64,000 bases of DNA from Pseudomonadota bacterium (lineage in GTDB: Bacteria > Pseudomonadota > Alphaproteobacteria > Sphingomonadales > Sphingomonadaceae), in contig JAEWEY010000005.1 in assembly GCA_023389105.1 (NCBI GenBank), positions 186,001-250,000 of the forward strand. Direction: 5' to 3'. The notes beneath the pieces are model-generated. The model ran no database searches. It saw only the letters and a program-made list of their open reading frames with translations, and had not been told where the DNA came from. A program made the position numbers and the translations under genes. Shown in pieces: positions 31,619 to 43,200 of the stretch; position 1 is the stretch's first letter, and each line of letters opens with the position of its first letter.

Positions 31619-34446
31619 ATGAAATGAGCGGCATCGAGGAACGCGAGGCTGGCCCGAGCTGGGCGCGGTCCAACTGGCCGCTGTCCGAGCTGGACGACCT
31701 GAACCTCGGGCTCGACCCCACCCAGGCGACGATCGAAACGGTCAAGACTGCTGCTGCCGAGAAGGCCGCGCAGACGACGAGCGATCCGCAGGCCATTCGC
31801 CGCGCCGCCGAGGATAGCATCCGGGCCATGATGCTGATCCGCACCTATCGCGTGCGCGGTCACCTCGCCGCGGACCTCGATCCGTTGCATCTTACCCGCC
31901 GCGAAGTCCCCGCGGATCTCACACCCGAATATCATGGCTTCAGCGACAAGGATCTCGACCGGCCGATCTGGCTCGGCGGTACCCTTGGGCTGGAGCGGGG
32001 CACGGTCCGTGAGATCGTGGCCATCCTTCAGCGTAATTACTGCGGCCCCGTCGGCCTCGAGTACATGCACATCAACGACCTGGAGGAACGCCGCTTCCTG
32101 CAGGAGCGCATGGAGGGCAAGGACGCCGAGATCAGCTTCACGCCCGAGGGCAAGCAGTCGATCCTGACCAAGGTCATCCAGGCCGAGCAGTGGGAAAAAT
32201 TCCTCGCCAAGAAATATGTCGGGACGAAGCGCTTCGGTCTCGACGGCGGCGAGGGCGCGGTCCCGGCGCTCGAAGCGGTGATCAAGTACGGCGGCCAGAT
32301 GGGCGTCACCGAGATCGACGTCGGCATGGCCCACCGCGGCCGGCTCAACATCCTGACCAACGTCATGGGCAAGCCCGCGGCGGCGATCTTCCACGAGTTC
32401 GCGGGTGGGGCGACCAATCCCGCCGACGTTGGCGGCTCGGGCGACGTCAAATATCACCTCGGCACCTCGTCTGACCGTGAGTTCGACGGCAACAAGGTCC
32501 ACTTGTCGCTGTTGCCGAACCCGTCACACCTTGAGGCGGTCGACCCCGTCGTGCTTGGCAAGGCGCGCGCGATCCAGACGATCCGCGGTGACGTCCAGGG
32601 CGACACCGTCCTGCCGATCCTGCTCCACGGCGATGCCGCCTTCGCGGGACAGGGCGTGGTGTGGGAATGCCTCAGCTTTTCCGGCCTGCCCGGCTACGCG
32701 ACCGGCGGCACGATTCACTTCATCATCAACAACCAGATCGGCTTCACGACTAGCCCGCAGTTTGGCCGCTCGTCGCCTTATCCGTCCGACGTGGCCAAGG
32801 GCATTCAGGCGCCGATCCTCCATGTCAACGGCGACGATCCGGAGGCGGTGACCTTCTGCTGCAAGCTCGCCACGGAGTTCCGTCAGACGTTCAATCGCGA
32901 CGTCGTGATCGACATGTGGTGCTATCGCCGCTTCGGTCACAACGAAGGCGATGAGCCGAGCTTCACGCAGCCGCTGATGTATGCGGCGATCAAGCAGCAT
33001 CCGCCGATCAGTCAAATCTATGGCAAGCGGCTGATTGCGGAGGGTGTCGTCGATCAGGCGTGGATCGACCAGGCGACCAAGACCTACCTCGCGCAGCTGG
33101 AAGAAGACTTTCAGACTGCCGTCTCATACCTGCCGAACAAGGCCGACTGGTTCGAAGGTCGCTGGGCCGGTCTGGGCCGTCCTGGCGAGCCCGTCCTCGG
33201 CCGCCGCAACATCGCGACGGCGATCGGAGAGGACGAAGTCCAGAAGCTCGGCAAGCTGCTGACGACCGTCCCCGACGGCTTCGCGGTACACAAGACCCTG
33301 CAGCGCATCCTCGACGCCAAAAAGGCGATGTTTGACAGCGGCGAGGGCTTCGACTGGGCCACGGCCGAGGCGCTCGCCTACGGCAGCCTGCTCGCCGGCG
33401 GCAATTGCGTCCGGCTGTCGGGCCAGGACAGCGGCCGCGGCACGTTCAGCCAGCGTCACGCCGTTTGGGTCAACCAGGAAACGGGCGCGAAATACATTCC
33501 GCTCTGCCACGTCGAGGGTGACGCACGCTTCGAGGTTCGCGACAGCCCGTTGTCAGAATTCGGCGTGCTGGGCTTCGAATATGGCTATTCGCTGGCCGAC
33601 CCGAAGACGCTGGTTCTGTGGGAAGCGCAGTTCGGCGACTTCGCCAATGGCGCGCAGACGATCGTCGATCAGTTCATTGCCGCCGGCGAGGCGAAATGGC
33701 TGCGCGCCAGCGGCCTCGTGATGCTGCTTCCCCACGGCTTCGAAGGGCAGGGGCCGGAGCACAGTTCGGCGCGGCTCGAACGCTATTTGCAGCTTTGCGC
33801 CGAGGACAATCTCCAGGTCGCGAATTGCACCACGCCGGCCAATTATTTCCACATTCTGCGCCGGCAGATGCGCCGCGATTTCCGCAAGCCGCTGATCATC
33901 ATGACGCCAAAGTCGCTGCTGCGCCACAAGCTGGCGGTTTCGAAGCTCGCGGACTTCACCGGCGACAGCCATTTCAAGCGGATCCTCAGCGACCTCAGCC
34001 CGCCGGCAGAGGGTGACACGCGGCGATTGGTGCTTTGCTCGGGGAAGCTCGGCTACGAACTCATGGAAGCGCGCGATGCGGCCGGCGACCTCGGCGTCGA
34101 GGTCCTGCGCATCGAGCAACTCTATCCGTTCCCATCCGAGCCGCTGGTGAAGCGGCTGAAAGCGATGCCGCGTCTGACCGATCTGGTTTGGGCGCAGGAA
34201 GAGCCGAAGAACAACGGCGCCTGGATGTTTGTCGAGGATCAGCTGGAACGCTGTCTCACCGACGCCGGTTTTGCCGGAATGCGCGCCCAGTACGCCGGGC
34301 GCGATGCCAGCGCTTCGCCGGCGACCGGTCTCGCCAAGCGGCACGCGGCGGAGCAGGCGGCGCTGGTCGCGGCGGCGCTGGGACATAATATGACAAGCGG
34401 CGGCGCCGCGGCCACTGAACGGCCGGGCGCGGTCGCCGCGGAATAA
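31615..34446 (+). CDS. sucA: 2-oxoglutarate dehydrogenase E1 component
   Basis: Thiamine-diphosphate decarboxylase of the oxoglutarate dehydrogenase complex. N-terminal E1o signature (WPLSELDDLNLGLDPTQ shows a short variant of the SucB-binding arm), active-site His segments MAHRGRLNILTNVMGKP and LLHGDAAFAGQGVVWE, ThDP motif GDDPEAVTFCCKLATEFRQ, and the C-terminal transketolase-like half (ALAYGSLLAGGNCVRLSGQD; LPHGFEGQGPEHSSARLERY). Length 943 aa. It is coupled to sucD and followed by sucB after 9 bases. Confidence 0.97.
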   Translation: MNEMSGIEEREAGPSWARSNWPLSELDDLNLGLDPTQATIETVKTAAAEKAAQTTSDPQAIRRAAEDSIRAMMLIRTYRVRGHLAADLDPLHLTRREVPADLTPEYHGFSDKDLDRPIWLGGTLGLERGTVREIVAILQRNYCGPVGLEYMHINDLEERRFLQERMEGKDAEISFTPEGKQSILTKVIQAEQWEKFLAKKYVGTKRFGLDGGEGAVPALEAVIKYGGQMGVTEIDVGMAHRGRLNILTNVMGKPAAAIFHEFAGGATNPADVGGSGDVKYHLGTSSDREFDGNKVHLSLLPNPSHLEAVDPVVLGKARAIQTIRGDVQGDTVLPILLHGDAAFAGQGVVWECLSFSGLPGYATGGTIHFIINNQIGFTTSPQFGRSSPYPSDVAKGIQAPILHVNGDDPEAVTFCCKLATEFRQTFNRDVVIDMWCYRRFGHNEGDEPSFTQPLMYAAIKQHPPISQIYGKRLIAEGVVDQAWIDQATKTYLAQLEEDFQTAVSYLPNKADWFEGRWAGLGRPGEPVLGRRNIATAIGEDEVQKLGKLLTTVPDGFAVHKTLQRILDAKKAMFDSGEGFDWATAEALAYGSLLAGGNCVRLSGQDSGRGTFSQRHAVWVNQETGAKYIPLCHVEGDARFEVRDSPLSEFGVLGFEYGYSLADPKTLVLWEAQFGDFANGAQTIVDQFIAAGEAKWLRASGLVMLLPHGFEGQGPEHSSARLERYLQLCAEDNLQVANCTTPANYFHILRRQMRRDFRKPLIIMTPKSLLRHKLAVSKLADFTGDSHFKRILSDLSPPAEGDTRRLVLCSGKLGYELMEARDAAGDLGVEVLRIEQLYPFPSEPLVKRLKAMPRLTDLVWAQEEPKNNGAWMFVEDQLERCLTDAGFAGMRAQYAGRDASASPATGLAKRHAAEQAALVAAALGHNMTSGGAAATERPGAVAAE

Positions 34447-34455
34447 GGGAAACGC

Positions 34456-35757
<1,302 letters not shown>

Positions 35758-35764
35758 TCACCCA

Positions 35765-35855
35765 CCGTTCGGGCTGAGCTTGTCGAAGCCCCGTTCTTCC
35801 TTAAATGCGAAGGCAAAGAAACAAGACAGCCCTTCGACAAGCTCAGGGCTAACGG
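35765..35855. repeat. REP-like inverted repeat between sucB and lpd
   Basis: Two arms face each other: 35765-35788 (contains CTGAGCTTGTCGAAG) and 35832-35855 (contains CTTCGACAAGCTCAG), a perfect 15-base pairing with partly matching flanks (CCGTTCG / TAACGG) around a 43-base loop. Sequences of this type, TTCGACAAGCTCAG followed by GAACGG, are scattered in sphingomonad genomes as intergenic hairpins. Here it sits inside an operon and could stabilise the upstream mRNA or reduce read-through into lpd. No other copy was seen in this window. Confidence 0.75.
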
Positions 35856-35864
35856 AGTTTCTCC

Positions 35865-37256
<1,392 letters not shown>

Positions 37257-37272
37257 CGCGTTGGGCTTCGCG

Positions 37273-37986
37273 ATGGCGAAGCTTCACGATACTTGGGAAG
37301 TGCTACCCCACGGTCCGCTGCGCGAGGTTGCACCCGGGCTGCTGACCGTCGTCGGTCAGATCCCGTTGCCGCTCGGCAATTTTCCGCGGCGAATGACGGT
37401 GGTTGCCTTGCCGCGCAAACGCACCGCGATCTTTTCGCCGATCCCGCTGCCCGACGCGGAGATGGCGCGGATCGAGGCGCTGGGTGCGCCGTCCTTCATC
37501 ATCGTCCCCAATGGCGGTCACCGGCTCGACAGCCGTCCGTTCAAGGCGCGTTATCCAAAGGCCAAGGTCGTGGCAGCGCCGGGGGCCAGGGCGCAGGTCG
37601 ACAAAGCTGTGCGGGTCGATACGTCCACGCCTGATCTCGGCAAGGATGTCGATTTGGTCAGCGTACCCGGCATGGGTGACGCCGAACTCGCACTCGTCGT
37701 CCGCCACGAAGGCGGCACTTCGCTGGTCGTCAACGACATCGTCGGCAACGTAGCGCACCCGCAGGGCTTCGGCGCGCGGCTCATGGGGCGGCTGACAGGG
37801 TTCGGACCCCGCCCGGCGGTGCCGCGACTGCTGCGCATGCGGTACGTCAAGGATGAAGCCGCGCTCGCCGCGCAATTGCGCGAATGGGCCGACCTTCCCG
37901 GCCTCGTCCGGCTGATCCCGTCGCACGGCGAGATCATCGATCGCCCCGCTGCCACGCTGAGGCGGCTGGCTGCGAGCCTCGACTAG
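37273..37986 (+). CDS. DUF4336-like protein of unknown function, 237 aa
   Basis: Resembles the DUF4336 family, which has a metallo-hydrolase-like fold without the usual HxHxDH zinc site. Recognisable segments are a start like LHDTWEVLPHGPLREVAPGL, the FIIVPNGGHRLDSRPFKARY core and the C-terminal LIPSHGEIIDRPAATLRRLA. No signal peptide or membrane helix. It begins 16 bases after lpd at ATG 37273 (TTG 37261 is an alternative), so it may be read through from the TCA operon. Its stop shares CTAG with the convergent M28 peptidase. The enzymatic role is unknown. Confidence 0.7.
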   Translation: MAKLHDTWEVLPHGPLREVAPGLLTVVGQIPLPLGNFPRRMTVVALPRKRTAIFSPIPLPDAEMARIEALGAPSFIIVPNGGHRLDSRPFKARYPKAKVVAAPGARAQVDKAVRVDTSTPDLGKDVDLVSVPGMGDAELALVVRHEGGTSLVVNDIVGNVAHPQGFGARLMGRLTGFGPRPAVPRLLRMRYVKDEAALAAQLREWADLPGLVRLIPSHGEIIDRPAATLRRLAASLD

Positions 37987-39332
37987 CGTTCCTGCGTCGG
38001 TCGCCCGTTGGCTGTCCAGGCGGGCGTGAAGCTGCTGTCCGCCAGCCACCGCATCGGCGCCACCAGCGAGCGGATCGCGCTCGTCATGAATGGGATGTTG
38101 AGGTTGGCTGCCGTGTCGGTCGGCTGGTGATAGGTCGGCACCACCGCCCAACCCGACACCGTGTGCGCGACCACGCCTTTCAGCGCGAGCGAGTAATTGT
38201 CCGAACGCTGGAAGAAATTCTGTTCGGGATAGGGATCGCTCGTCACTAGCGCGCCGTGCGCCTTCAGCGCCGGGCCGAGGTTCGACCGGTCAAAGCCCGT
38301 CATCATCAGCGTATTCTTCGGCAGCTTCGGATCCTGCGACCCGATCATCTCGAACTCGATGTTCGCGGCGATCTGGTCGAGCGGCACCGGCGGATGCTCG
38401 CCGAAATAGGTCGATCCGTAGCCACCGATCTCCTCGCTCCCGTAGCAAACGAACAGGATGCTGCGGCGCGGCTGCTTCCCGGTGGCAAGCGCTTGCGCAA
38501 GCTCCATCACTGCCGTGGTTCCGGAAGCATCGTCATTGGCCCCCGGCATGATCGTGCCGTCGGGACGCAAGCCCAGGTGATCGAGATGCGCCGTCAGCAG
38601 CAGCGTTCCGGCCTTCGCGTCGCGGCCTTTCAGATAGCCGATGGCGTTGGTGGTCGTCGCGCGCTCTTTTGTCGTCGCGACATTCAGCACGACTGCGGCG
38701 CCTACTTTGCTCGCCAGCGCGTCAACGGCAGCATCCGGCAGCGTGATCAGGCTGGGCCGCTCACGTGGCGGTTTTTCCTCGAGATACACCGGCAGGCGGG
38801 GTTTCCCGCCGAGCATGCCGAGTACCTTCCGGCTTCCTTCATTTTCGCGAACGATGACCAGCTTGACGGGCTTGCCGGCGATCGCGCGATAGATCGTCAT
38901 CGGGTCGGCGTCCTTGGCCGACACCAGCACGATGTCCGCAGTTGGGAGCTTTGCCGGATCCGCAAGGGCCGTCACCGCGAGAGTGCCCGAAATCGGCTTG
39001 CCCGAGCTGAGCAACAGCGTCGGAGAGGCGAAGGCTGCGCCGCCCACCGTCAAGGTCGCGGGAGCCGTCAGCGTCTCGCGCACAACAACTGCTTTCTGCA
39101 GATAGCCGTCCATTCCCGGCGCGGGGGTGAGGCCATAGGATTGGAACTGCGACGCGACATAGGCGGCGGCAATCGCTTCGTCGCGGGTTGCGCTGCCGCG
39201 TCCCTGCAAGGCGTCGCTTGCCAGAAATGCCTCATGTGCGGCGACCGACCGCTCGGTGATCGTGCTTTGAGCCAGCGCCGGTGTCGTCGCCAGCGCAGCA
39301 GTCGCGCAGAGCGCGGCAAATATTGCTTTCAA
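37983..39332 (-). CDS. Secreted M28 family metallopeptidase
   Basis: Start at TTG 39332, six bases after GGGGGA, giving a signal peptide (LKAIFAALCATAALATTPALA). A PA-like insert (residues 110-230) precedes the M28 zinc domain with LTAHLDHLGLRPDG (His and Asp), MPGANDDASGTTAVMELA (bridging Asp), FVCYGSEEIGGYGS (Glu pair) and a later FEMIGSQDPKLPKN. Aminopeptidase or carboxypeptidase activity on periplasmic peptides is likely. The longer open frame to 39434 overlaps sppA and lacks a signal. It lies 20 bases after sppA on the same strand. Confidence 0.9.
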   Translation of the reverse strand: MKAIFAALCATAALATTPALAQSTITERSVAAHEAFLASDALQGRGSATRDEAIAAAYVASQFQSYGLTPAPGMDGYLQKAVVVRETLTAPATLTVGGAAFASPTLLLSSGKPISGTLAVTALADPAKLPTADIVLVSAKDADPMTIYRAIAGKPVKLVIVRENEGSRKVLGMLGGKPRLPVYLEEKPPRERPSLITLPDAAVDALASKVGAAVVLNVATTKERATTTNAIGYLKGRDAKAGTLLLTAHLDHLGLRPDGTIMPGANDDASGTTAVMELAQALATGKQPRRSILFVCYGSEEIGGYGSTYFGEHPPVPLDQIAANIEFEMIGSQDPKLPKNTLMMTGFDRSNLGPALKAHGALVTSDPYPEQNFFQRSDNYSLALKGVVAHTVSGWAVVPTYHQPTDTAANLNIPFMTSAIRSLVAPMRWLADSSFTPAWTANGRPTQER

Positions 39333-39352
39333 GGATGGTCCCCCAAATTGAT

Positions 39353-41212
39353 CTATGCGGTCAGCCAGCTGCGCAGCAGCGCCAGCAGGGTCTGATCGTG
39401 CGTGGGCGAGCGCGCCGGCGCGGATACCTGACACTCCAGACAGCGCGCCTGGATGCTCGGTCCGCTTAGGATCGACTGCACCTCGGCAAACACCTGCGCG
39501 AGCTGATCCTGCGGCTTGCGCGCCATCATCGAAAAGGCGTCGGTTGGCCCGGCCTGGTCGTTGTCGTTCGTGGCCCAGGCCTCGATCAGCTGGTCGCGGA
39601 AGCTCGGCTGAGCCTCAAGATATCGGACGCGCCGTTCATCGCCCAGCTTGGCGAGCTCCGCTGCCTTGCCGATCGCCTCGCTCATCCCGCCAAAGCCGTC
39701 GATCAGCCCGATCTGGCGCGCCGTACCGCCGTCCCACACGCGCCCCTGCGCGATCTGGTCGATCTGCTGCGGCGTCTTGTGCCGCGATTGCGCGACGATG
39801 CTGAGGAAGCGGCCGTAGGTGGACTCGACCCCGGTCTGGATCAGCTGCCCCGCTTCCGGCGACGGGCCCTTGAGCAGGTCCGGTTCCCCCGACAGCGGTG
39901 TCGTCTTCACGCCATCCGCGCCGACGCCCAGCTTGGCCAGGGTACCCTGGAAGCTCGGAAGCACGCCGAACACGCCGATCGACCCGGTGATCGTTGACGG
40001 CTCCGCATAGATGAAATCGGCCGGGGTCGAGACCCAGTAGCCGCCGGACGCGGCGACGCTTCCCATCGACACGACTATGGGGATTTTCTTGGATTTGGCT
40101 TCCAGCAGCGCCTGCCGGATGCGCTCGGACGCCAGCACCGAACCACCCGGGCTATCGACCCGCACGACCAGCGCTTTCACCCCCTTGTTGCGAATGCCGT
40201 CCTGGATTTGCTTGGCGATGGTGTCGCCGCCCGCGGTCCCGGGGCCGGCTTTGCCGTCGACGATCATCCCCGCGATGGTCACCACGCCGATGGGTCCGCT
40301 CGGCTTTCGATCAACCACGTCGTTGATGTAGGCGCCGAGCTTGATCTCCTTGAACGCACTGCCGCGGTCGCCGGCGCCGCCGCCGAGCTGCGCCAGCCGC
40401 CCCTCGAACTCCTGCCGCTCGCCGACCTTATCGATCAAACCCGCCTGCAACGCCGCTTTGGCCATGTCGCCGCCCGCGGCCGCCACCGCGCCGTTCATGT
40501 TGGACAGGAAGAGGTCGATATTCGCCTTGGGCCGTGCCTGCTTGACCGCCTGCTTCCAGGTCTCCAGCCGCGCTCCGTCCAGTGCCTGGTAATTCTGCCG
40601 CGCTTCGGGCGACATGTCGTTGCGGATGTAAGGCTCGACCGCCGACTTATAGGTGCCAACGCGATAGACGTTGGCGGTCACGCCAAGCTTGTCGAGCAGT
40701 CCCTTGTAATAGAGGTTCGATCCGCCCGGCCCGGAGATGAGCACGCCGCCGAGCGGATTGAGCCAGATTTCCGATGCCGCCGACGCCAGGGCGTAGCTGT
40801 CGTCGGTATAACCGACACCATAAGCAACCACCGGCTTACCCGCGCCACGGACGCGCCGCACGGCTTCAGCAAGATCGTTGATCGCCGTTGCGCCGCCACC
40901 GGTGAACCCGTCGAGGTCGAGGGCAACGACCTTCACCCGGTCGTCGGTGCGCGCCTTGTCCATTGCGGCGACCAGATCGCGCAGGCGGTATTGCCCGAGC
41001 GCGCCGCCGCTGGCGACGTCCGACCATTGGCGGCGCGCTGGCTGCTCCACCACGCTGCCGTTGAGATTTAGATCGAGCACCCCGTCCTTCACCGGCGCGG
41101 GACGGGCGGACAGCGCGCCATAGAGACCGCCGAAGAACAGCAGCAGAAGCAGCAGGACCAAGGCGTCCTTCACTCCGACCAACAGCTTCCAGATTGCGCG
41201 AACGAATTTCAT
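39353..41212 (-). CDS. sppA: Signal peptide peptidase SppA, 67-kDa type
   Basis: Inner-membrane serine protease that degrades cleaved signal peptides. An N-terminal membrane anchor (ALVLLLLLLFFGGLYGAL) is followed by two S49 repeats. The general-base Lys is in the first repeat (RVGTYKSAVEPYIRNDMS) and the nucleophile Ser in the second (GSVAASGGYWVSTPADFIYA), as in E. coli protease IV. Length 619 aa from ATG 41212, with AGAGG upstream; GTG 41218 adds two residues. It probably forms an operon with the M28 peptidase. Confidence 0.95.
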   Translation of the reverse strand: MKFVRAIWKLLVGVKDALVLLLLLLFFGGLYGALSARPAPVKDGVLDLNLNGSVVEQPARRQWSDVASGGALGQYRLRDLVAAMDKARTDDRVKVVALDLDGFTGGGATAINDLAEAVRRVRGAGKPVVAYGVGYTDDSYALASAASEIWLNPLGGVLISGPGGSNLYYKGLLDKLGVTANVYRVGTYKSAVEPYIRNDMSPEARQNYQALDGARLETWKQAVKQARPKANIDLFLSNMNGAVAAAGGDMAKAALQAGLIDKVGERQEFEGRLAQLGGGAGDRGSAFKEIKLGAYINDVVDRKPSGPIGVVTIAGMIVDGKAGPGTAGGDTIAKQIQDGIRNKGVKALVVRVDSPGGSVLASERIRQALLEAKSKKIPIVVSMGSVAASGGYWVSTPADFIYAEPSTITGSIGVFGVLPSFQGTLAKLGVGADGVKTTPLSGEPDLLKGPSPEAGQLIQTGVESTYGRFLSIVAQSRHKTPQQIDQIAQGRVWDGGTARQIGLIDGFGGMSEAIGKAAELAKLGDERRVRYLEAQPSFRDQLIEAWATNDNDQAGPTDAFSMMARKPQDQLAQVFAEVQSILSGPSIQARCLECQVSAPARSPTHDQTLLALLRSWLTA

Positions 41213-41313
41213 TGCCACAGCCTCTGCATCAACTTTGCACCGTTGCTAGCGGAGGAGCGGGCAGGCGGCCAAACCTTTTCGACGGGTCGGCGGACGGCTA
41301 GGGCGCGCCCGTC

Positions 41314-42735
41314 ATGCGGCAGGAAACCAGCATCGCCGGGCGACGCAGTCCTTGGCGCGACGAACTTCGCGCCACGCTCGCTCTTGCCTGGCCGTTGATC
41401 CTCGCCAATCTGACCATGCAGTTGATTCAGGCAACTGATGTCATCCTGCTTGGGTGGCTGGGCGCAAAGGAGCTTGCAGCTGCGGCGCTGGGCCTCAGCC
41501 TCTCGTTCGGCATGGTGTTGTTTGCGCTTGGCGTGCTCACGGCCTCGTCGCCGATGATCGCTTCCGCGCTTGGCGCGCGCTTCAACGCCGTGCGCGATGT
41601 CCGCCGCACGTTTCGGCAGTCTGTGTGGGCCGCCGCGTTGATGGCCGCGCCCGTTCTCGTCGTCCTGTGGAATGCCGAGGGCATTATCCTCGCCTTCGGT
41701 CAGGAACCTGAACTGGCGTCGCTCGCCGGTCGCTTTCTGCGCGGATACATGTGGGTCATTCCGCCGTGGATGCTGTTCCAGACGCTGCGCAATTTCGTTT
41801 CCGCGATGGAGCGGCCGGGCTGGATCCTGGTGATCAGCTCCGTCGGCATCCCGCTTAATGCGCTTGTCAGCTGGGCACTCATCTTCGGGCATCTCGGCCT
41901 GCCCGCGTTGGGCATCCTGGGCGGCGGGATCGGCAGTTCGATCGTGTGGACGGCCATGGCGCTGGCGCTCACCGCCGTGGTGCTGTCCGATCGTCAATTC
42001 CGGCGCTTTCATTTGTTCGGCCGTTTCTGGCGGCCAGACTGGCCCCGATTTCGCCAGCTGTTCCGGCTCGGCGGTCCGATCGGACTGACGATGGGGTTCG
42101 AAGGTGGCGTGTTCAGCGCCGCCGCCTATCTGATGGGCTTGTTCGGAGCGCCCTCGGTGGCGGCACATCAGATTGCGCTGCAGATCGCGGCGACGACGTT
42201 CATGGTCCCGCTGGCGCTTGGCCAGGCGGCGACGGTCCGCGTCGGCCTCGCTTATGGACGCGCCGACCCGCACGCTGTCACGCTCGCGGGTTGGACGGCG
42301 TTCGTTCTGGGCATTGCGTTCATGACCGTGATGGCGGGCGTCATGTTCCTGTTCCCGCGCGAACTGATCACGCTGTTTCTCGATGACAGTGCTGCAAATG
42401 CGAACGTCATTTCGCTCGGTGTTTCGTTTCTCCTGATCGCCGCCTTGTTTCAGATCGCGGACGGCGCTCAGGTCGTCGGCGCCGGCATGCTGCGCGGGCT
42501 GCACGACACGCGCGTCCCGATGATCTTTGCGCTCTTCGGCTATTGGGCGATCGGCCTGGGGGTCGGCATCGCGCTGGCGTTTGTTCTCGATTGGCGCGGG
42601 GTAGGAATTTGGGTCGGCCTGGCGGCGGGCCTCGGTGTCGTCGCACTCCTTATGTTGTGGCGCTGGACGCAACGCGCGACGCTCGGGCTCGCGGGCCGCG
42701 AAACCCCCAAAATCAAAGCCGTCGCGACCCATTGA
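41314..42735 (+). CDS. MATE family efflux transporter
   Basis: Twelve-helix Na+/H+-coupled drug and metabolite exporter. Length 473 aa. Family segments are LAWPLILANLTMQLIQATDVILLGWLG in the first helix pair, LGGPIGLTMGFEGGVFSAAAYLMGLFG at the start of the second half, HQIALQIAATTFMVPLALGQAATVRVG and the C-terminal GLHDTRVPMIFALFGYWAIG. The substrate is not predictable. Its stop lies at the groES promoter; transcription of groESL is probably independent. Confidence 0.94.
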   Translation: MRQETSIAGRRSPWRDELRATLALAWPLILANLTMQLIQATDVILLGWLGAKELAAAALGLSLSFGMVLFALGVLTASSPMIASALGARFNAVRDVRRTFRQSVWAAALMAAPVLVVLWNAEGIILAFGQEPELASLAGRFLRGYMWVIPPWMLFQTLRNFVSAMERPGWILVISSVGIPLNALVSWALIFGHLGLPALGILGGGIGSSIVWTAMALALTAVVLSDRQFRRFHLFGRFWRPDWPRFRQLFRLGGPIGLTMGFEGGVFSAAAYLMGLFGAPSVAAHQIALQIAATTFMVPLALGQAATVRVGLAYGRADPHAVTLAGWTAFVLGIAFMTVMAGVMFLFPRELITLFLDDSAANANVISLGVSFLLIAALFQIADGAQVVGAGMLRGLHDTRVPMIFALFGYWAIGLGVGIALAFVLDWRGVGIWVGLAAGLGVVALLMLWRWTQRATLGLAGRETPKIKAVATH

Positions 42736-42797
42736 CGGGTCGGAGTGGCGAACCCATATGCGCCGGGTCGCTGGCACTCTCACATCATGAGTGCCAA
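42732..42797 (+). promoter_or_regulatory. groESL promoter with CIRCE operator
   Basis: A promoter TTGACG (42732-42737), 17 bases, CATATG (42755-42760) is followed by a CIRCE element: CTGGCACTC (42771-42779), nine bases, GAGTGCCAA (42789-42797), the binding site of repressor HrcA (consensus TTAGCACTC-N9-GAGTGCTAA; each arm differs by one or two bases and they match each other over GGCACTC/GAGTGCC). The operator covers the likely start site. CCCATAT at 42753-42759 also fits the -10 of heat-shock sigma factor RpoH, so dual control is possible. The hrcA gene is not in the window. Confidence 0.85.
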
Positions 42798-42840
42798 CGA
42801 AACATGTTCAACTTGAAGAGAGAAAGAGGGGGTTCAACCC

Positions 42841-43128
42841 ATGGGTTTCAGGCCGCTTCATGATCGTGTTCTCGTCCGTCGCGTCGAGGCCGATGAAAAG
42901 ACCGCCGGCGGGATCATCATCCCGGACACCGCCAAGGAAAAGCCGCAGGAAGGCGAAGTCATCTCCGTCGGCACGGGCGCTCGCGCCGACGACGGCAAGG
43001 TCACGCCGCTGGACGTCAAGGCCGGCGACAAGATCCTGTTCGGCAAGTGGTCGGGCACGGAGGTCAAGATCGACGGTGAAGACCTGATCATCATGAAGGA
43101 AAGCGACATCCTCGGGATCGTCGGCTGA
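42841..43128 (+). CDS. groES: Co-chaperonin GroES
   Basis: Ten-kilodalton lid of the GroEL folding chamber. MGFRPLHDRVLVRRVEADEK and the mobile-loop region with GGIIIPDTAKEKPQEGEVISVG are classic; the end is LIIMKESDILGIVG. Length 95 aa. A ribosome site AGAGGGGG precedes the ATG. It is first of the groESL operon; groEL starts 72 bases downstream. Confidence 0.98.
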   Translation: MGFRPLHDRVLVRRVEADEKTAGGIIIPDTAKEKPQEGEVISVGTGARADDGKVTPLDVKAGDKILFGKWSGTEVKIDGEDLIIMKESDILGIVG

Positions 43129-43200
43129 CCTCCCGGTGAGCGCGAAATTGCGCTCGTCACTGTGAACATTCGGAACATTCAAAACTGAAAGGGTAGCCAA

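Noticed and set aside
41209..42783. 524-codon minus-strand frame opposite the MATE gene
   Set aside because: Low-complexity Arg/Glu/Gln composition typical of an antisense frame in high-GC DNA; the plus strand encodes a clear transporter.
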